Positions 10,885-21,814 of a stretch of 64,000 bases of DNA are shown in pieces (the first letter of the stretch is position 1; each line of letters opens with the position of its first letter). A program made the translations under genes and the position numbers. The notes below the pieces were generated by a model. The model saw only the letters and a program-made list of their open reading frames with translations, was not told where the DNA came from and did not search any database. This stretch comes from Volvox africanus (Eukaryota; Chlorophyta; Chlorophyceae; Chlamydomonadales; Volvocaceae): positions 6,922,001 through 6,986,000 of the forward strand of contig BSDZ01000004.1 in NCBI GenBank assembly GCA_030268105.1, in the 5' to 3' direction.

Positions 10885-13800
10885 GGCTCAAGCTCTAAGC
10901 TCGCGGCCTGCGGTGACGTGGATTCCTCTGATGTGCTTGCGAGGTATTCAGAGCTTCAGGAAGCTCCTCTGGACCCGCCATGAGGGACCGGCTTCGGAGC
11001 TCCGTTTGGGATATACCCACGAAGAATCTGCAGGAAATTCGGGAGCGTCCTGGAGCTGCTGTCGCGAATCTGATGCTTGAAAATTATTCGGCAGGGCAAG
11101 ATAATGAAAATAGTTCTTCATGTGCTTTCATCTTTATGTTGTCTTTTCACAGTTGTGATTTTTATGCCAGCACCGGGATGTGAGTATGACCTATGGCTCG
11201 CTTGGCGACGGCACTCTCGGAAGTTTTGCGCCTCGTGAAACATGAGTACTTGATTGGGGGGAGGATACTGCTGGGCCGGTGCCGCATTGGGTGCCCAAAA
11301 CAGGATGGGCGGCGGTCGCAAGCTCTGCACCTACACACAAACACACAAATGTACAAATGTACAAATGTACCCTCGTGCGCCCACGCATGTCTCGATCCGA
11401 TGCTGCTTGCGCAATATCACTGACACGAGACCTGGCCCCTGGAGACAAGGATGACGCACAATGATACAATCTCATTACACGGACATGCGCTAAGCCAGGA
11501 ATGCGCATAAAGGAGGGTACCGGACCTGCAGGCTCGCTGGTCATGTTGATGATATTAGCCTAGGGTGTTGCCCAATAGCCTCGCAGTGCTCCCTGGCTTG
11601 GCAAGGTGGCAATGCGACCAGGGACAGGCTCGAAGCTGGATGGGGCCCAGGCTGGCTGGTAGAGTCCGCGGTTGCAAGTTCCTGGAAACCAGGCGGGGCC
11701 AGTCTGGCATTGCCCCGGTAATGTACGCTATTAAGTAAAGAAACCCTAAGAACCAATGTACCGCCAGCCCGGCTCCTTCCTGTGCCCGGTGAGATTCCGG
11801 CAGGCGGACAGGCAGGTGCTCAACAAGCATGGAGACACAAAAAATGTGCCAGCACAAAGGATTTTACACTTTGGCTTTTTGTTGATATTGAAGTCGGTTT
11901 TGTTTGTTTTTTGTTCTGCTCTTGCGTCCCTGCGGCGGTAGGGCAGTTTGGAGGAGCATTATTTTGCTGAAGTTATGGCTGTCACCAGGCGACCTGGTGC
12001 TTTTGCCTAGGCTTACATGTGTATATTGCGTATGGTGTTGAGACATACTGCTTTTCCTTCTACCTAGGTTACCCATATAGTCCGGGCCATTTCATTGTAG
12101 TGCCGGCACGATAAAAACCCATCGGCACCGCAGCGAGAGCCTCGCTGGTGCTCATTAATCGGCGCGGCTTTAGGCCTGCACGGGATGCTAGGGCCTGGGG
12201 AGTACGTGCAAGTCGGACACCGGACCTGTGGGTGTCCAGGGAGGGAGGGAAACCACCACACAGGTCTGGTGCACGGGCCGGACCTGTGTGGTGGGTTCCT
12301 CCCACCACCACCACACACACACACATCGGCTTTCTGCCACGTCCTGTAGACCACAGTCCAGCCACGTGCGTCACCCCACAGCATCAATGACCTTTGCAGT
12401 CCCGTGCATTGCCTCTGATTCCCGCGTGCATCAGTATGCCCCAAACCAACACATGCGGTGTGCGCACGTCAACAAGAATTCATATGCAGGTGTGTTTCTA
12501 TCATGCAGAAGATTGGTGGGACACCTAACCTCGATCTTGCCCCGGCACGAAGAGCCATGGATGGCGGGGTGTAGTCGTAGCTTCTCTTGGCCGATATTCC
12601 AATATGGTGCTCATTCGCGTCTCTTCAATTGATATTTGACAAATTTTACCAGCTGCTTCATAAGGCCCTTGCGTGTTGAAACGTTGTTTAAGGGGTGTGA
12701 GCACGGTGCACTTGCAGAACGGAAATCCGCACAGAGGTGTTAGTGCACGCACAATCAGGAAGGCATAGGCATGTGGACATACGCACATACCACCTGTGAT
12801 GGTGGATTTATGTGTTGAGTGGATGTGAGTGCGGATAGCTGACCGGAGAAGGGTATTTTGGGATTTTTGGGATTCTAGTTTCATGAATGGTCGTAGCAGA
12901 TGTGGCTGTAGCAGTCATAATGGGCATGGTGTGGTGGTACTTTTGATCTTGAGCACTGCAAGGGAACCCGAAATTCCAGTAAAGCGGTTACTCCAGAGGC
13001 TCCTGGTAAGGTATGACGTTTCCATCGACTCGAAATGCCGTCGGACTGCTCGGCGTCTCACGCTTGTACCGGTAAACACTTCACGTCAAGGGACTGCTCT
13101 CTCAGTCCCACGTATTGCTGATACACTGCTCGTGTGCGGGTGTGTGTACAACAGGCCTCTCACCAGCGGTGCTGTTACGTGCGCCCTCTTGCCCCTAACA
13201 GTGTTCTTTCATCTCCTGCCAGTCCGCGTTGCAGATGTATCAAATTATTGGCCCATAATGCACGGGTGTAAGAAATCATGCTCCATTGCATCACGAAAGC
13301 CCTATGCCCGTCGGAAGCTCCCTATCAGGCCTGGCTTCGTGCTGCCCCCGGCGTCGAAATCCCTGTGTAGAATCCGCGGTATTCCTACAGCGGCCAGCAT
13401 TCCCTGCTAGCCCTGGAAAAATACCGTATAATATATATACGGTATTATTAGATATATAACATATCACCATATATTAGTATGGCATTATCTTGGCATTATG
13501 CTGTTATCATTACATGCAGCAATCTCCTCAAAATTTTCAGCTTTTGCCGGGCTTCTAGGGTGCCCGCTGTAGCACTGAACTGTTGATGGACGCTGTGACC
13601 CATGGGTCGCAGCATTCGCTCCAACCCTGCCCCCACGACGTGTCCCATGTAAGTATCCGAAATGTCTCCCACCGGGCGCAAGCGGAAGGCGTTCAGAGGG
13701 AAAGTAGTCATTTGCCCTTCCTGAGCTTCACAGGGCCGTTGGTGACTGGAGAAGGGGCCCTTAACCTCTAGGCTCTCAGGCACCCACGGCCTCGGACAAC

Positions 13801-14176
13801 AAGAACATTGGTATCGCACCTTGGCGGGGATGCGCCCGGAGAGGTGGACCGAAGTCTTTCCAGCACCCGAATTATAAAAGCGCCACAAAAGCGCATTTTG
13901 GCAAAAGGATTGACAGCGCTGCATAGTACACTAGGCAGCACTGCTGGCACTCTAAGGCAAGGCCTGGAAAGCAACAGAAACCTTCGGCACCGCAATCTCA
14001 CTTCCCCGTTTGCACGTAGAATCAGCCCCTTGCTGTGAGAAGCTATCCCGAGCTATCCCACAGTTTGTTTGGCATCCGGGAAGCGGCCCCAACGGCCCCC
14101 CGCTCCGGCCTCTCCAAAACAAGAACAACACTCTTTCCCTCCCCAGCGCAGTTCCGTTCAATATCTCGGGGAAGCA
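10885..14176. other. Intergenic region, mostly featureless
   Basis: This 3.3-kb stretch has mixed base composition and no recognised protein family. A 193-codon plus-strand frame at 12829-13410 shows no domain or splice context. A CA microsatellite lies at about 12302-12325, and a hairpin at 12248-12299 is listed separately. Near 13430-13465 the sequence is very AT-rich, with a short TACCGTAT/ATACGGTA inverted repeat. Confidence 0.5.
12248..12299. repeat. Inverted repeat (19-nt arms, 14-nt loop)
   Basis: Arms 12248-12266 and 12281-12299 are reverse complements with a single mismatch. They share the core CCACACAGGTC/GACCTGTGTGG. The motif CGGACCTG also occurs nearby at about 11520 and 12222. 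No gene is attached to it. Confidence 0.6.
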
Positions 14177-15618
14177 ATGGCCCAGCCCCGGCACCACGCC
14201 CGCCTGTTGCTGTCGCCGTCTCTGCTGCTGCTGGCTGTGGCGACCCTGCTGGTCCTCCTGGTCGGGTGCAGCTTCGCATCCAGTGATGGCTACAATATGG
14301 GCTCTGATCGACAGCGCGGTCATGAACATGAACACGACAGCTTCAGCCACGAACGCAATCGTGGGGGTAATTACGATCGCGCTGGCTATAAGAATGGCAA
14401 CGAGCACGGCCACGAGCGGGAACGGGGTAAGCTACATGTAGCTACATGTTTAGCTACACAATCTTCGTTGGTAAGCTCACATGTGACCGATGTGTCTTGA
14501 AGGTCAGCGGATAGCACCAAACGAACTTGCTTTGTGACTGGAGAGGGCCTGAATTGGTAGCTAGCTTGCTTATCCTGCACGTAGATCCCTCTTTAGTAAC
14601 TGACTCGTTCGTAATTGATTCGTTAGTTGCACTAAGTTAACTGACTCATTCGTATGTAACTGCCTTAACTGACAACTGAGCTTGAGAAAGCCAAGCATAG
14701 CGATTAAGCTATCAATTGACGCCTAACCATTCAAGAGCCCGAAACTCGAGGCTGGCCGCAGCATCAACCCGTCCAAAGCGGAGTTCCGCGGCTTTCCCCC
14801 CGCTCGCACGCACTCTTGACGTGCAACCCCCAAATACCATCCCTGGCAGGCAACATGGGCCGGCGGCTGCTCACATGGGGCTTTATGCGTGGTCCAGTAT
14901 ACGTCGGTGCAAGCGACGGCGCATACGCCTCCGCTTCCGCTAGCGCCAGGGCCACTGTGGTAACTGTTGCTCCAACTGCCGTGTTCCAGGCGCCTGCACC
15001 AGTGGCAGTAGTGCCAGTTGTCGGTGCGGCTGCAGCTCCCGCAGCGGTGAGAAGTACTGGGATGCTTATGATGCGCGAGCATTAGGATTTCTCCACCCAT
15101 CTGATTTGGGCGATGAAGGTAACGAGATTCTAGGGTTGGCAACTTGAATACAAAAGAGTACGGTGGGTTGTACGGATTCCGTATTTCCGATTTTGCTGGA
15201 CCAGGTGAAGTGCCTTCGGACTAGTCAATTCGACTAACCGCCTATCACTGCTGAATTGTAGATCCTTTGCTTGGGGACGCTCGCCTCCCCGGTCTAGGAC
15301 TCAATTGTTACGCCCGCGCGAACGGCCACAGGATGGCGGCGGAGTGACGAGGAGTCCCCTTCCCCCTCCCCCTCCCTCTCTCCCTCTCCCCAAGCAAAAC
15401 TAAACGAAATTGCGACCCATCAAAATGCATCGATTTCACGCTGCCCTCATTGCCGCTCTTTCTGCCTGCAGGTTGTGATGCCCGTGGCAGCACCCGCGCC
15501 TGTGCAAGTCCTGCCTGTCGTGGCGGCTGCACCGGCACCCGCGCCTGCAGCAGTCGCTACGGCTACGGCTACGGCAAGCGCCGCCAGCTTTGCGGGGTTG
15601 GGACGTCGGATGTTGTGA
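14177..15618 (+). CDS. Small secreted protein, His/Arg/Glu-rich then Ala/Pro/Val-rich
   Basis: Exons 14177-14426, 14850-15046 and 15472-15618 join in phase (1, then 0) and encode about 197 residues. I chose this ATG because it puts a classic signal peptide at the start: a basic n-region MAQPRHHAR, then a leucine run LLLSPSLLLLAVATLLVLLV, ending near CSFAS. The mature N-terminal part is hydrophilic and full of His, Arg, Asn, Glu and Gly (GHEHEHDSFSHERNRGG). The second half is almost only Ala, Pro, Val and Thr, with repeats such as APAPVAVVPVV and APAPVQVLPVV. The same composition continues over the exon 2-3 junction. The protein is probably exported to the wall or matrix. No catalytic domain is visible and no family was recognised. 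The His clusters could bind metal, which is inference. Confidence 0.68.
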
Positions 15619-15820
15619 TGCATGTGTGCACGAGCACACAAACGGAGTGAGAACCTGTCACAGGAACGTGTACTGCTTCCTGTAGCATTTGGTGTTTATG
15701 TTGTGGGTTTTAGACTGCCATGGTGAACGCGACAGCGTGTTTGACCACCGACGGTGGTTTTGAAGGGCTTGAAGGACATTCGTGTGTCTGTTTGTCTGAG
15801 AATAAAGAGAAGGGTTGGAA

Positions 15821-15850
15821 GAAATACTATTCAGAGCCGAATAGTATTTC
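15821..15850. repeat. Perfect 12-bp-arm hairpin in the 3' UTR of the small secreted protein gene
   Basis: Arms 15821-15832 (GAAATACTATTC) and 15839-15850 (GAATAGTATTTC) are exact reverse complements with a 6-nt loop. It lies about 200 nt after the stop codon and 38 nt before a TGTAA signal, so it would be transcribed in the 3' UTR. Confidence 0.6.
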
Positions 15851-15887
15851 GTTCTTGTCTATGGATGCGCTTTATAAAAATTAGGGC

Positions 15888-15892
15888 TGTAA
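15888..15892 (+). promoter_or_regulatory. Poly(A) signal TGTAA of the small secreted protein gene
   Basis: TGTAA is found 270 nt downstream of the stop codon at 15618, in a sequence without other genes. The distance fits a volvocine 3' UTR. Confidence 0.4.
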
Positions 15893-16873
15893 GTTGACGG
15901 ATGAGACATGGCCCACGATCGAATCGATTGATTGCTATCTGCACTGCAAACGAAACCACCGAACAACTATCAACGACCACAACTGCCACGAATATCCTAA
16001 CAACTGCCAGGGACAAACTAGCAAGGTAGCAATGGCCAAGGACGCACAACCGATCATAGACATCCGAATGTTGCATACATATACACAAAGTGTGTGTTCA
16101 GGCACGACTGTTATGGCACGACTAATATGCCCCTGGAGTTCCAGGTTCTACCCCGACTGAGAGCGGGCCAAAGACCCTAATGTTAAGGGCAGGGTGCCCC
16201 CATGTCGATGGACGGTGACGACCCCAATTAAATCGACCTGCGAGCTGACCAGTAGCGGAGTTGACGCCTTAGTTGATTCAACAGATTCCGCTGGATGCTG
16301 GTGGTGGGTGCTGAACCTGGGAAAACCACTGATTTCGGAGAAGTCGGCATGGGAGACTGGATGAGGGTGCCCCGAAACACCGGGGAAGGTAGGGACTGCC
16401 AGGTTAGTGGCCACGGGTGATGTACCCCCCTATCCTACACACAACACTGATATACTGCATGTCACGCCGACCCCCATCCTCTCGGAATGTGCCCCGAGCT
16501 GTGGCGGCTATCTCAACAGACTTTGCCATCAATGCAAAACGGGGCAAGGTAACCGGCAAGAGCGAGATCCCTTAGGGAAAGACGGCCTGGTATGAGCTGA
16601 CGTCATCCACTCAGACTTGCACATATCTACCCCTTTATGATTGTACGACAGGAAAAAATCTCGCGGAAAGTAAAAGTAAGATGGAATGCACTGACGACCC
16701 ACATGACCCACATGGCGCAACGGAACACCATCTCAACACTTATCTACTGCGTATGCACCGCCTTTCCTCCGGCGCCAGTTCCTTGTCCTTTCCCGCGCAC
16801 CGTACCGCACCGTACGGCACCGCACCGCACTAACCACCTGCCTTTTGGGGCTGTGATGCAGCTATGCCTATGC
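15893..16873. other. Intergenic region between convergent genes
   Basis: The region separates the 3' ends of the small secreted protein gene (+) and the homocysteine S-methyltransferase gene (-). Several short frames are present but none has recognisable domains. A short repeat of ACCGCACCGTAC type sits at about 16800-16830. Confidence 0.5.
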
Positions 16874-18632
16874 CTACGCCAGCAAAGTAGAAGCCGGCGA
16901 TGTCACGCTGCCACCGGCCGCCGTCACCACTGATGTCACCGCCGCCAGATCAGGATTCACCTGTTGCGCCGCGGTGACCGGTACGGCAACCGCCGCCGCC
17001 ACAGCCCTACGTCCCCGATGTAGTCGCTGCCGCAGCGCCCTAATATGTTCCGGGCCGGTACGGCAACAGCCACCTATTAGCTCCAGTTGTGGCGTGCCGT
17101 ACACCCACTCCGCCGCCGCCTCTGCGAACTGCTCCGGCTCAGCTATATCGTCAGGTACATGCCGCCAGCAACGATGCTTTCCATCCCACTCCTCGCCACT
17201 GTTAGGATAGCAAAGCAGTAAGAGCTGCTGCTGGTGGTCCTGCTGCTGCTGCTGCTGCTGGCGGAAATGATCCAGCTGTGGAGATGATTGTGGCGGTGGC
17301 AGCGTAACCGGTGGTTGCAGCTGGGGCTGCGTTTGATGACGTTGTGGTGCTGCCGTCAAAGGCGACAGCCGGCCGCTGGAGGCTGTGCTGCTGGCCACAA
17401 GCTGCTCACGCGCTGCTGTTAACAGCGAACTGACGTGGCGTGGTGCTGTACAGTTGATTCCGACGGCGGCCACGAGCCCCTCCGCCGCCGCTGCAGCCAA
17501 CAGTGGCACGCATTGCTCCGCGAAGTGTTCACCATGGCAGGTGTGGAAGCCATCACGGCAGCTGAAGCTGATCCAAGAGGGTTTGCCGTATTGCTCCCGC
17601 CGCAGGAGGTCCACAATCACCTCCGCCTCCCGCAGGCACGGCAAAGTCTCAAAAGCCAGCAGGTCAATTTCCGTACGATTTCGTACAGGCTCCAGACGGG
17701 CCCTATGGAAGTCATACAGCTGCTGTACCGACATCGTCTCCACGTAGCTGCCATGGAACTCGGATCCATCCGCCAGGTAAGCACCGTACGATCCGCAGGA
17801 AAAGGCAACCAACGGCCGCCATCGCCGTTGGATGGCAACTCGAGCCACATCAGATGCTGTTGCGGCTGCTGAAGATGAACCGTCTGTTTCTGTAACGTTG
17901 GCGCCAGGGCTGGTCCCCCTGCCACCGCTCGTAGCAGTTACTGCACTCAACGAAAGTGGAGTGCCGCTCTCCTGCTGGTGCTCCCGCTCCGGGGCAACTT
18001 CCTTAGGGTTGTTTTGGAGCTGCTGCTCCTGTAGAAAAGCCTCACGGGCGGAGTGGGCCAGATCGACAGCACGGTTGAGCAGCGCCGCTGCGGTCGTCGC
18101 ATCCACACCAACCTCCGCGAGGCCCTGGATACTGGCCTGGTAGGTGAAAGTGGTAATGATATCTGCGGATTTCGGGTCGGGTGGGAGGGAAATACAGTAC
18201 CATGGGACAGGGCGTCTTGGAAGATGCCCTTCGCTGGTAGGTAAAATGAACGAGAACGGCAAATGTGAGACCATAATGCCACGAGAAAAGTACAGACATT
18301 CATTAGATAAAAGAATTCAGGCTCGGATAAGGGAAGCCTCAGAAGCCTCAGGGATAGGCTAGGAGAAGGCCTTGGGATATCGACCATACACGTCGAAAGC
18401 TGGCACGAATCCCACCTGAGCCGGCACGCAGGTAGTCAAGATGGATAGCGCGAACAAGGTCAGGGTCGTCAATCAATAGCTGTGCACTCCATAGTTTGGA
18501 AGCTCCAAGTTGCACACCATGGCGCTCGAGCTCTGTGCCCTGTGCTCCGTCGACAACGATGACGCCCGATTCCGCAAGCAACGCGGACAGGGCCGAAATT
18601 TTAGAATCAGTTGTTTTTATAGTCTCACTCAT
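16874..18632 (-). CDS. Homocysteine S-methyltransferase
   Basis: Two exons, 18632-18416 and 18162-16874, join in phase 1 and give about 501 residues. The junction restores the family sequence HLDYLRAG/SDIITTFTYQAS. The family transfers a methyl group from S-methylmethionine or similar donors to homocysteine to make methionine, using zinc. Visible motifs are the N-terminal VVDGAQGTELERHGV, the barrel strand LLAFETLPCLREAE, the first zinc cysteine in VAAVGINC and the C-terminal pair GGCCRTGPEHI. Usual members have about 330 residues. The excess here comes from low-complexity insertions: a Ser/Thr/Ala-rich one near residues 120-170 and a Gln/Pro-rich one near residues 345-395 (a CAG/CTG run at about 17250-17275). 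All zinc ligands are intact, so the enzyme is probably functional. The protein ends in an Ala/Val/Ser-rich tail. Confidence 0.9.
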
Positions 18633-19002
18633 GACTCTCGATTAATTTGTCTACACAGTTCCGATACGATGGCGAAACTAGAAATGTTCTTTTTGCGGCA
18701 CCAGAAGTGGTCCACTTTGGGACTTATTTATCAAGTTATCAGAATATATCAAATCGCAAAATAAGATAATGATGTGTGATAGACTGTTGTAATTAGTGTG
18801 TTAGGACAAACCTTTTCGGTCAGACCTCTATGCTATGCTGAGCTTCGGTATCTTTGTGGTACAATCTGTACTGCAAGACTACCATATTTGTGTCCGACAG
18901 AGACACCTATCTTTGGCTGATGTGTAACAGTATGTGCTAGTAAGGCTCGAGGAACGTCTCAAGAGCGATATGCACGATAGGTCACACAGCTCAATTTACG
19001 TG

Positions 19003-19016
19003 AGGTTATGAGCCCC
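19003..19016 (+). other. Candidate retrotransposon primer-binding site, half-tRNA initiator-Met type
   Basis: AGGTTATGAGCCCC overlaps the gag start codon. It is complementary to the anticodon arm of eukaryotic initiator tRNA-Met (GGGCUCAUAACC). Priming from a tRNA-iMet fragment cut near position 39 is known for copia-like elements. The same 14 nt occur on the other strand at 21801-21814 in front of the second gag. Confidence 0.45.
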
Positions 19017-20207
19017 GCCAAAGGCGGCGAAATGGAGACACCGGTTCGCTCAGTGTATAATGAGAAGCTTTCACTCAAGAATCGTTCAGTATGGATTCTG
19101 AGGTCAAAGGCAGCGATCACTGCAGCCAAGGCCGGTGGGGCGTTGTCGAAGCCCCGAGACGATACCAACGCGGACAAGCATGAATCCGCAAAATCAGTAA
19201 TCGTCAACCTCCTCGAAGACAGAGATCTAGACCTCTGGGAGAAACATGACGACATCAACGAGCTCTACAAGGCTCTGGAGAAGCGATACAAGGACATGAT
19301 GATGGCGCGAAAGCCGGTCCTCTGGAAGCAACTGAGCAGTGTAAAGATGAAGCCTGGAGAGAGCCTCAGGAGCTATATGAAAAGGATCAAGGATCTCGTC
19401 GCAGAGCTTAAGGAGTGCGGTGATACGGTATCAGACTCAAACGCAATTACGCACGCGTTAACCGGCCTCACGTCATCGTATAAACAATTTACCAACTCCT
19501 TCTTTGCAATTGCAATGCCTAAAGATCTAGAAGAATTGGAGGGGAAGCTCTTGCTAGTGGAACAGCAGGTGGAGGCTGAGGCGACGGAGGCGACAACCGT
19601 GTCACTATATGCTGGACAAGAGCGATTCAACAACCGCAACAACAAGGGTAAGCGTGACGATGGTGGCAACAGCAACAACAACGACAGCGGCTTCAGAGAG
19701 CGATGTTATAATTGTGGACAGCGTGGGCACCGTTCGGCTGACTGTAAGAAGCCGAAAGAGGACAAGCCCTTCTGTACACACTGCAAGAAGACAGGCCACA
19801 CACTGGCCCAGTGCTGGAGCGCACCAAGGAAGCGCGAAGAGAAGAAGGTGGAACGGGACGAAGATGAAGACTTTCCAAAGGATGCAGCCATCTTCATGTT
19901 CCCGCCGACGGAGCTGGTTGAGAGCCTGGTGGACCCGCAGGTGATGGTCGCGAAGACGGAGGACTATGACTTAGAATCGCAGGTGGAGGCCGCGATTTGG
20001 TCGTGGGAACCGTCAGGAGACCTGCCGTGTGGTGACAACGACGACATGCTCGAAATGCGTGTCGTGGTGCCGCGGGAAGTGATGCGGGACATGGAGGGGC
20101 ATGCATGCCACCCCAGGACATGGAGGGGCAAACGTACCCATGAGGGGCCGCGATCGAAAATAACCTTTGCACCACAGAACGCGCGCACACAAACATACAG
20201 CACATAA
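19008..20207 (+). CDS. Ty1/copia-type retrotransposon Gag protein, intact gag-only frame
   Basis: A single exon of 399 codons starts at ATG 19008 inside the candidate primer-binding site. Residues about 20-190 form the copia-type Gag helical region: the YNEKLSLKNRSVWILRSKA start, the central LWKQLSSVKMKPGESLRSYM, then HALTGLTSSYKQFTNSF. It is followed by an Asn-rich linker and two zinc knuckles of the form C-x2-C-x4-H-x4-C: CYNCGQRGHRSADC and CTHCKKTGHTLAQC. The acidic C-terminal tail ends at 20207. Protease, integrase and reverse transcriptase do not follow in any frame, so the element is truncated, yet the gag frame has no internal stop. Whether it is expressed is unknown. Confidence 0.8.
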   Translation: MSPAKGGEMETPVRSVYNEKLSLKNRSVWILRSKAAITAAKAGGALSKPRDDTNADKHESAKSVIVNLLEDRDLDLWEKHDDINELYKALEKRYKDMMMARKPVLWKQLSSVKMKPGESLRSYMKRIKDLVAELKECGDTVSDSNAITHALTGLTSSYKQFTNSFFAIAMPKDLEELEGKLLLVEQQVEAEATEATTVSLYAGQERFNNRNNKGKRDDGGNSNNNDSGFRERCYNCGQRGHRSADCKKPKEDKPFCTHCKKTGHTLAQCWSAPRKREEKKVERDEDEDFPKDAAIFMFPPTELVESLVDPQVMVAKTEDYDLESQVEAAIWSWEPSGDLPCGDNDDMLEMRVVVPREVMRDMEGHACHPRTWRGKRTHEGPRSKITFAPQNARTQTYST

Positions 20208-20638
20208 ATACGCTGCGTCCCAGTTTCACACCAATGCTAAGGCCAAGTATCAGGCGAAAATGGTACTAGCTAGAGACTTGAATGAATGGTTGAGAAATTC
20301 CTGGTAAAGATAACGTTGTTTATTAGTGTTTATCATTTCCAAGGGGCAGCGATACAATTACATATGGAGCAAGGAGTACCACTCAACGGTCTGCAAACTG
20401 GATGCTGCGAACTGGATGGTCCTGCCATCAGGACTACCAGCAGCAGAACTTCACCTGAGACCTTCAGCGATATTTAGCGCTGGTCCGCATTATGATGCGC
20501 TGATTATGCTGATTATCCTTACGTCTAGTAATCGCGCAATTCACATTTCTGACACCTTGTGCTGGCATCTTAATCTCCCCACCGCCTAAAGATTGTCACG
20601 TCCTGTTTGCCACCTATGCACCTATCTATTCTGCCTGT

Positions 20639-21051
20639 CGGGATGAACGTGACAACAACTTCAGAGGCGACAACGATGACGGCAGGGTTTCCACGGACTT
20701 CCACAGTCGCTGCTTTCAGTGTGGCGAGGTAGGGCAACGCACAATGGAGTGCCCCAACCCTAAGAAGACCAAGATCGTCTGCGCCTACTGCAAGAAGAAT
20801 GGCCATACGTCAATGGGTTATGGGTTTGTGCTCACTGGTTTGTGCTCACTGTGCACTGCCACATTTTACGCTGAGAAGGGGATTCACCACGAGATGTCTG
20901 CCGTTTATATCCCATGGCAAAACGGGAGGGCTGAGCAACTGAACCGCACCTTGCTAGGGAAGGTAAGGTGCATGCGATGAGAACATGTTTGCATGAGAGC
21001 AAACTGCCCATGAGCATGTGGCAGTGCGCAGTGAGCACAAACCCATAACCC
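20639..21051 (+). pseudogene. Copia gag zinc-knuckle piece joined to an integrase fragment
   Basis: On the plus strand a zinc-knuckle segment (RCFQCGEVGQRTMECPNP, then CAYCKKNGHTSMGYG) runs on into sequence resembling the end of a copia integrase core: KGIHHEMSAVYIPWQNGRAE, then QLNRTLL. After a frameshift, LPMSMWQCAVSTN continues the same domain. The region between gag and integrase core is missing, so this is a deletion derivative. The piece is broken and not translatable as a unit. Confidence 0.65.
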
Positions 21052-21222
21052 ATTCTTCTTGCAGTAGGCGTAGACGATCTTGGTCTTCTTAGGGTTGGGG
21101 CACTCCATTGTGCGTTGCCCTACCTCGCCACACTGAAAGCAGCGACCACGGAAGTCCGTGGAAACCCTGCCGTCATCGTTGCCGCCTCTGAAGTTATTGT
21201 CGCGTCCTGATGTACTCCTTGA
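20639..21222. repeat. Inverted repeat formed by two gag zinc-knuckle copies around an integrase fragment
   Basis: The arm at about 20639-20864 matches the reverse complement of about 21018-21222. They differ by base changes, a 14-nt insertion (near 20803) and a 14-nt local duplication (near 20838) in the left arm. The integrase fragment lies in the centre, and its 3' end overlaps the right arm. Confidence 0.65.
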
Positions 21223-21814
21223 ACTCTTGCCACAAGCTGTTGAGGGCGGCATTCACAATCAGCATGTCCGATGTTGTATCTCTGTTGTGTCCGCCTGCAA
21301 AGGCCCAATCGGAAGATGAAAACCGTCTGCGGTCCAATCCTGGACACTACCCATAGATTCCCCAGGATACTACATCCGACACTGACTGGTTGCACTGCTT
21401 CAGCTCGTACTATATCTCTGAGCTGGTTGATATAACTGCGTGCCTCCTCTCCCGATTTCATCCGGAAGGTATCAAGCTCGCTGTATAGGATGGGGATGTG
21501 AAGGATGGCTTCCCCACGGTAGTATTCTTCCAGGGCCGTGGGCAGCATGTTGACATCCTGATGCTTCTCGTAAAGAGACAGGTCACAGGAGTTCAATAGA
21601 GGCACAAGCAAGGCATGGGCAACGTTGTGCATGCTGACATTCTGCTCGTCCCTCTTGTGGCCAAGTGCTGAGCCACACTTGGCCTGGAAGAGTTCTGCCT
21701 TAGCCCTAATTAACCATTCCTCCCTATTCTTAAAGCAAAGCTTCTCCGTGTAAGCATGGCTTGTCTGGCTCTTCATCCCAATCATGATCCGTCACGGATT
21801 GGGGCTCATAACCT
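20905..21814 (-). pseudogene. Second, decayed Ty1/copia-type gag in reverse orientation
   Basis: Reading leftwards from 21785, the frame begins MIGMKSQTSHAYTEKLCFKN and shares with the 19008 gag the order Y-x-E-K-L-x-x-K-N-R, then LYEKHQDVN and FRMKSGEEARSYINQLRD. The frame breaks near 21350-21250 and continues in another frame with a zinc knuckle at about 21145-21105. The first Cys of the second knuckle is replaced by Tyr. A 14-nt candidate primer-binding site (21801-21814) precedes it. The diverged sequence shows this is a different, older element from the one at 19008. Confidence 0.65.

Noticed and set aside
12829..13410. A 193-codon plus-strand frame
   Set aside because: Composition is not codon-like for this genome, there is no domain and no splice partners; it could be chance.
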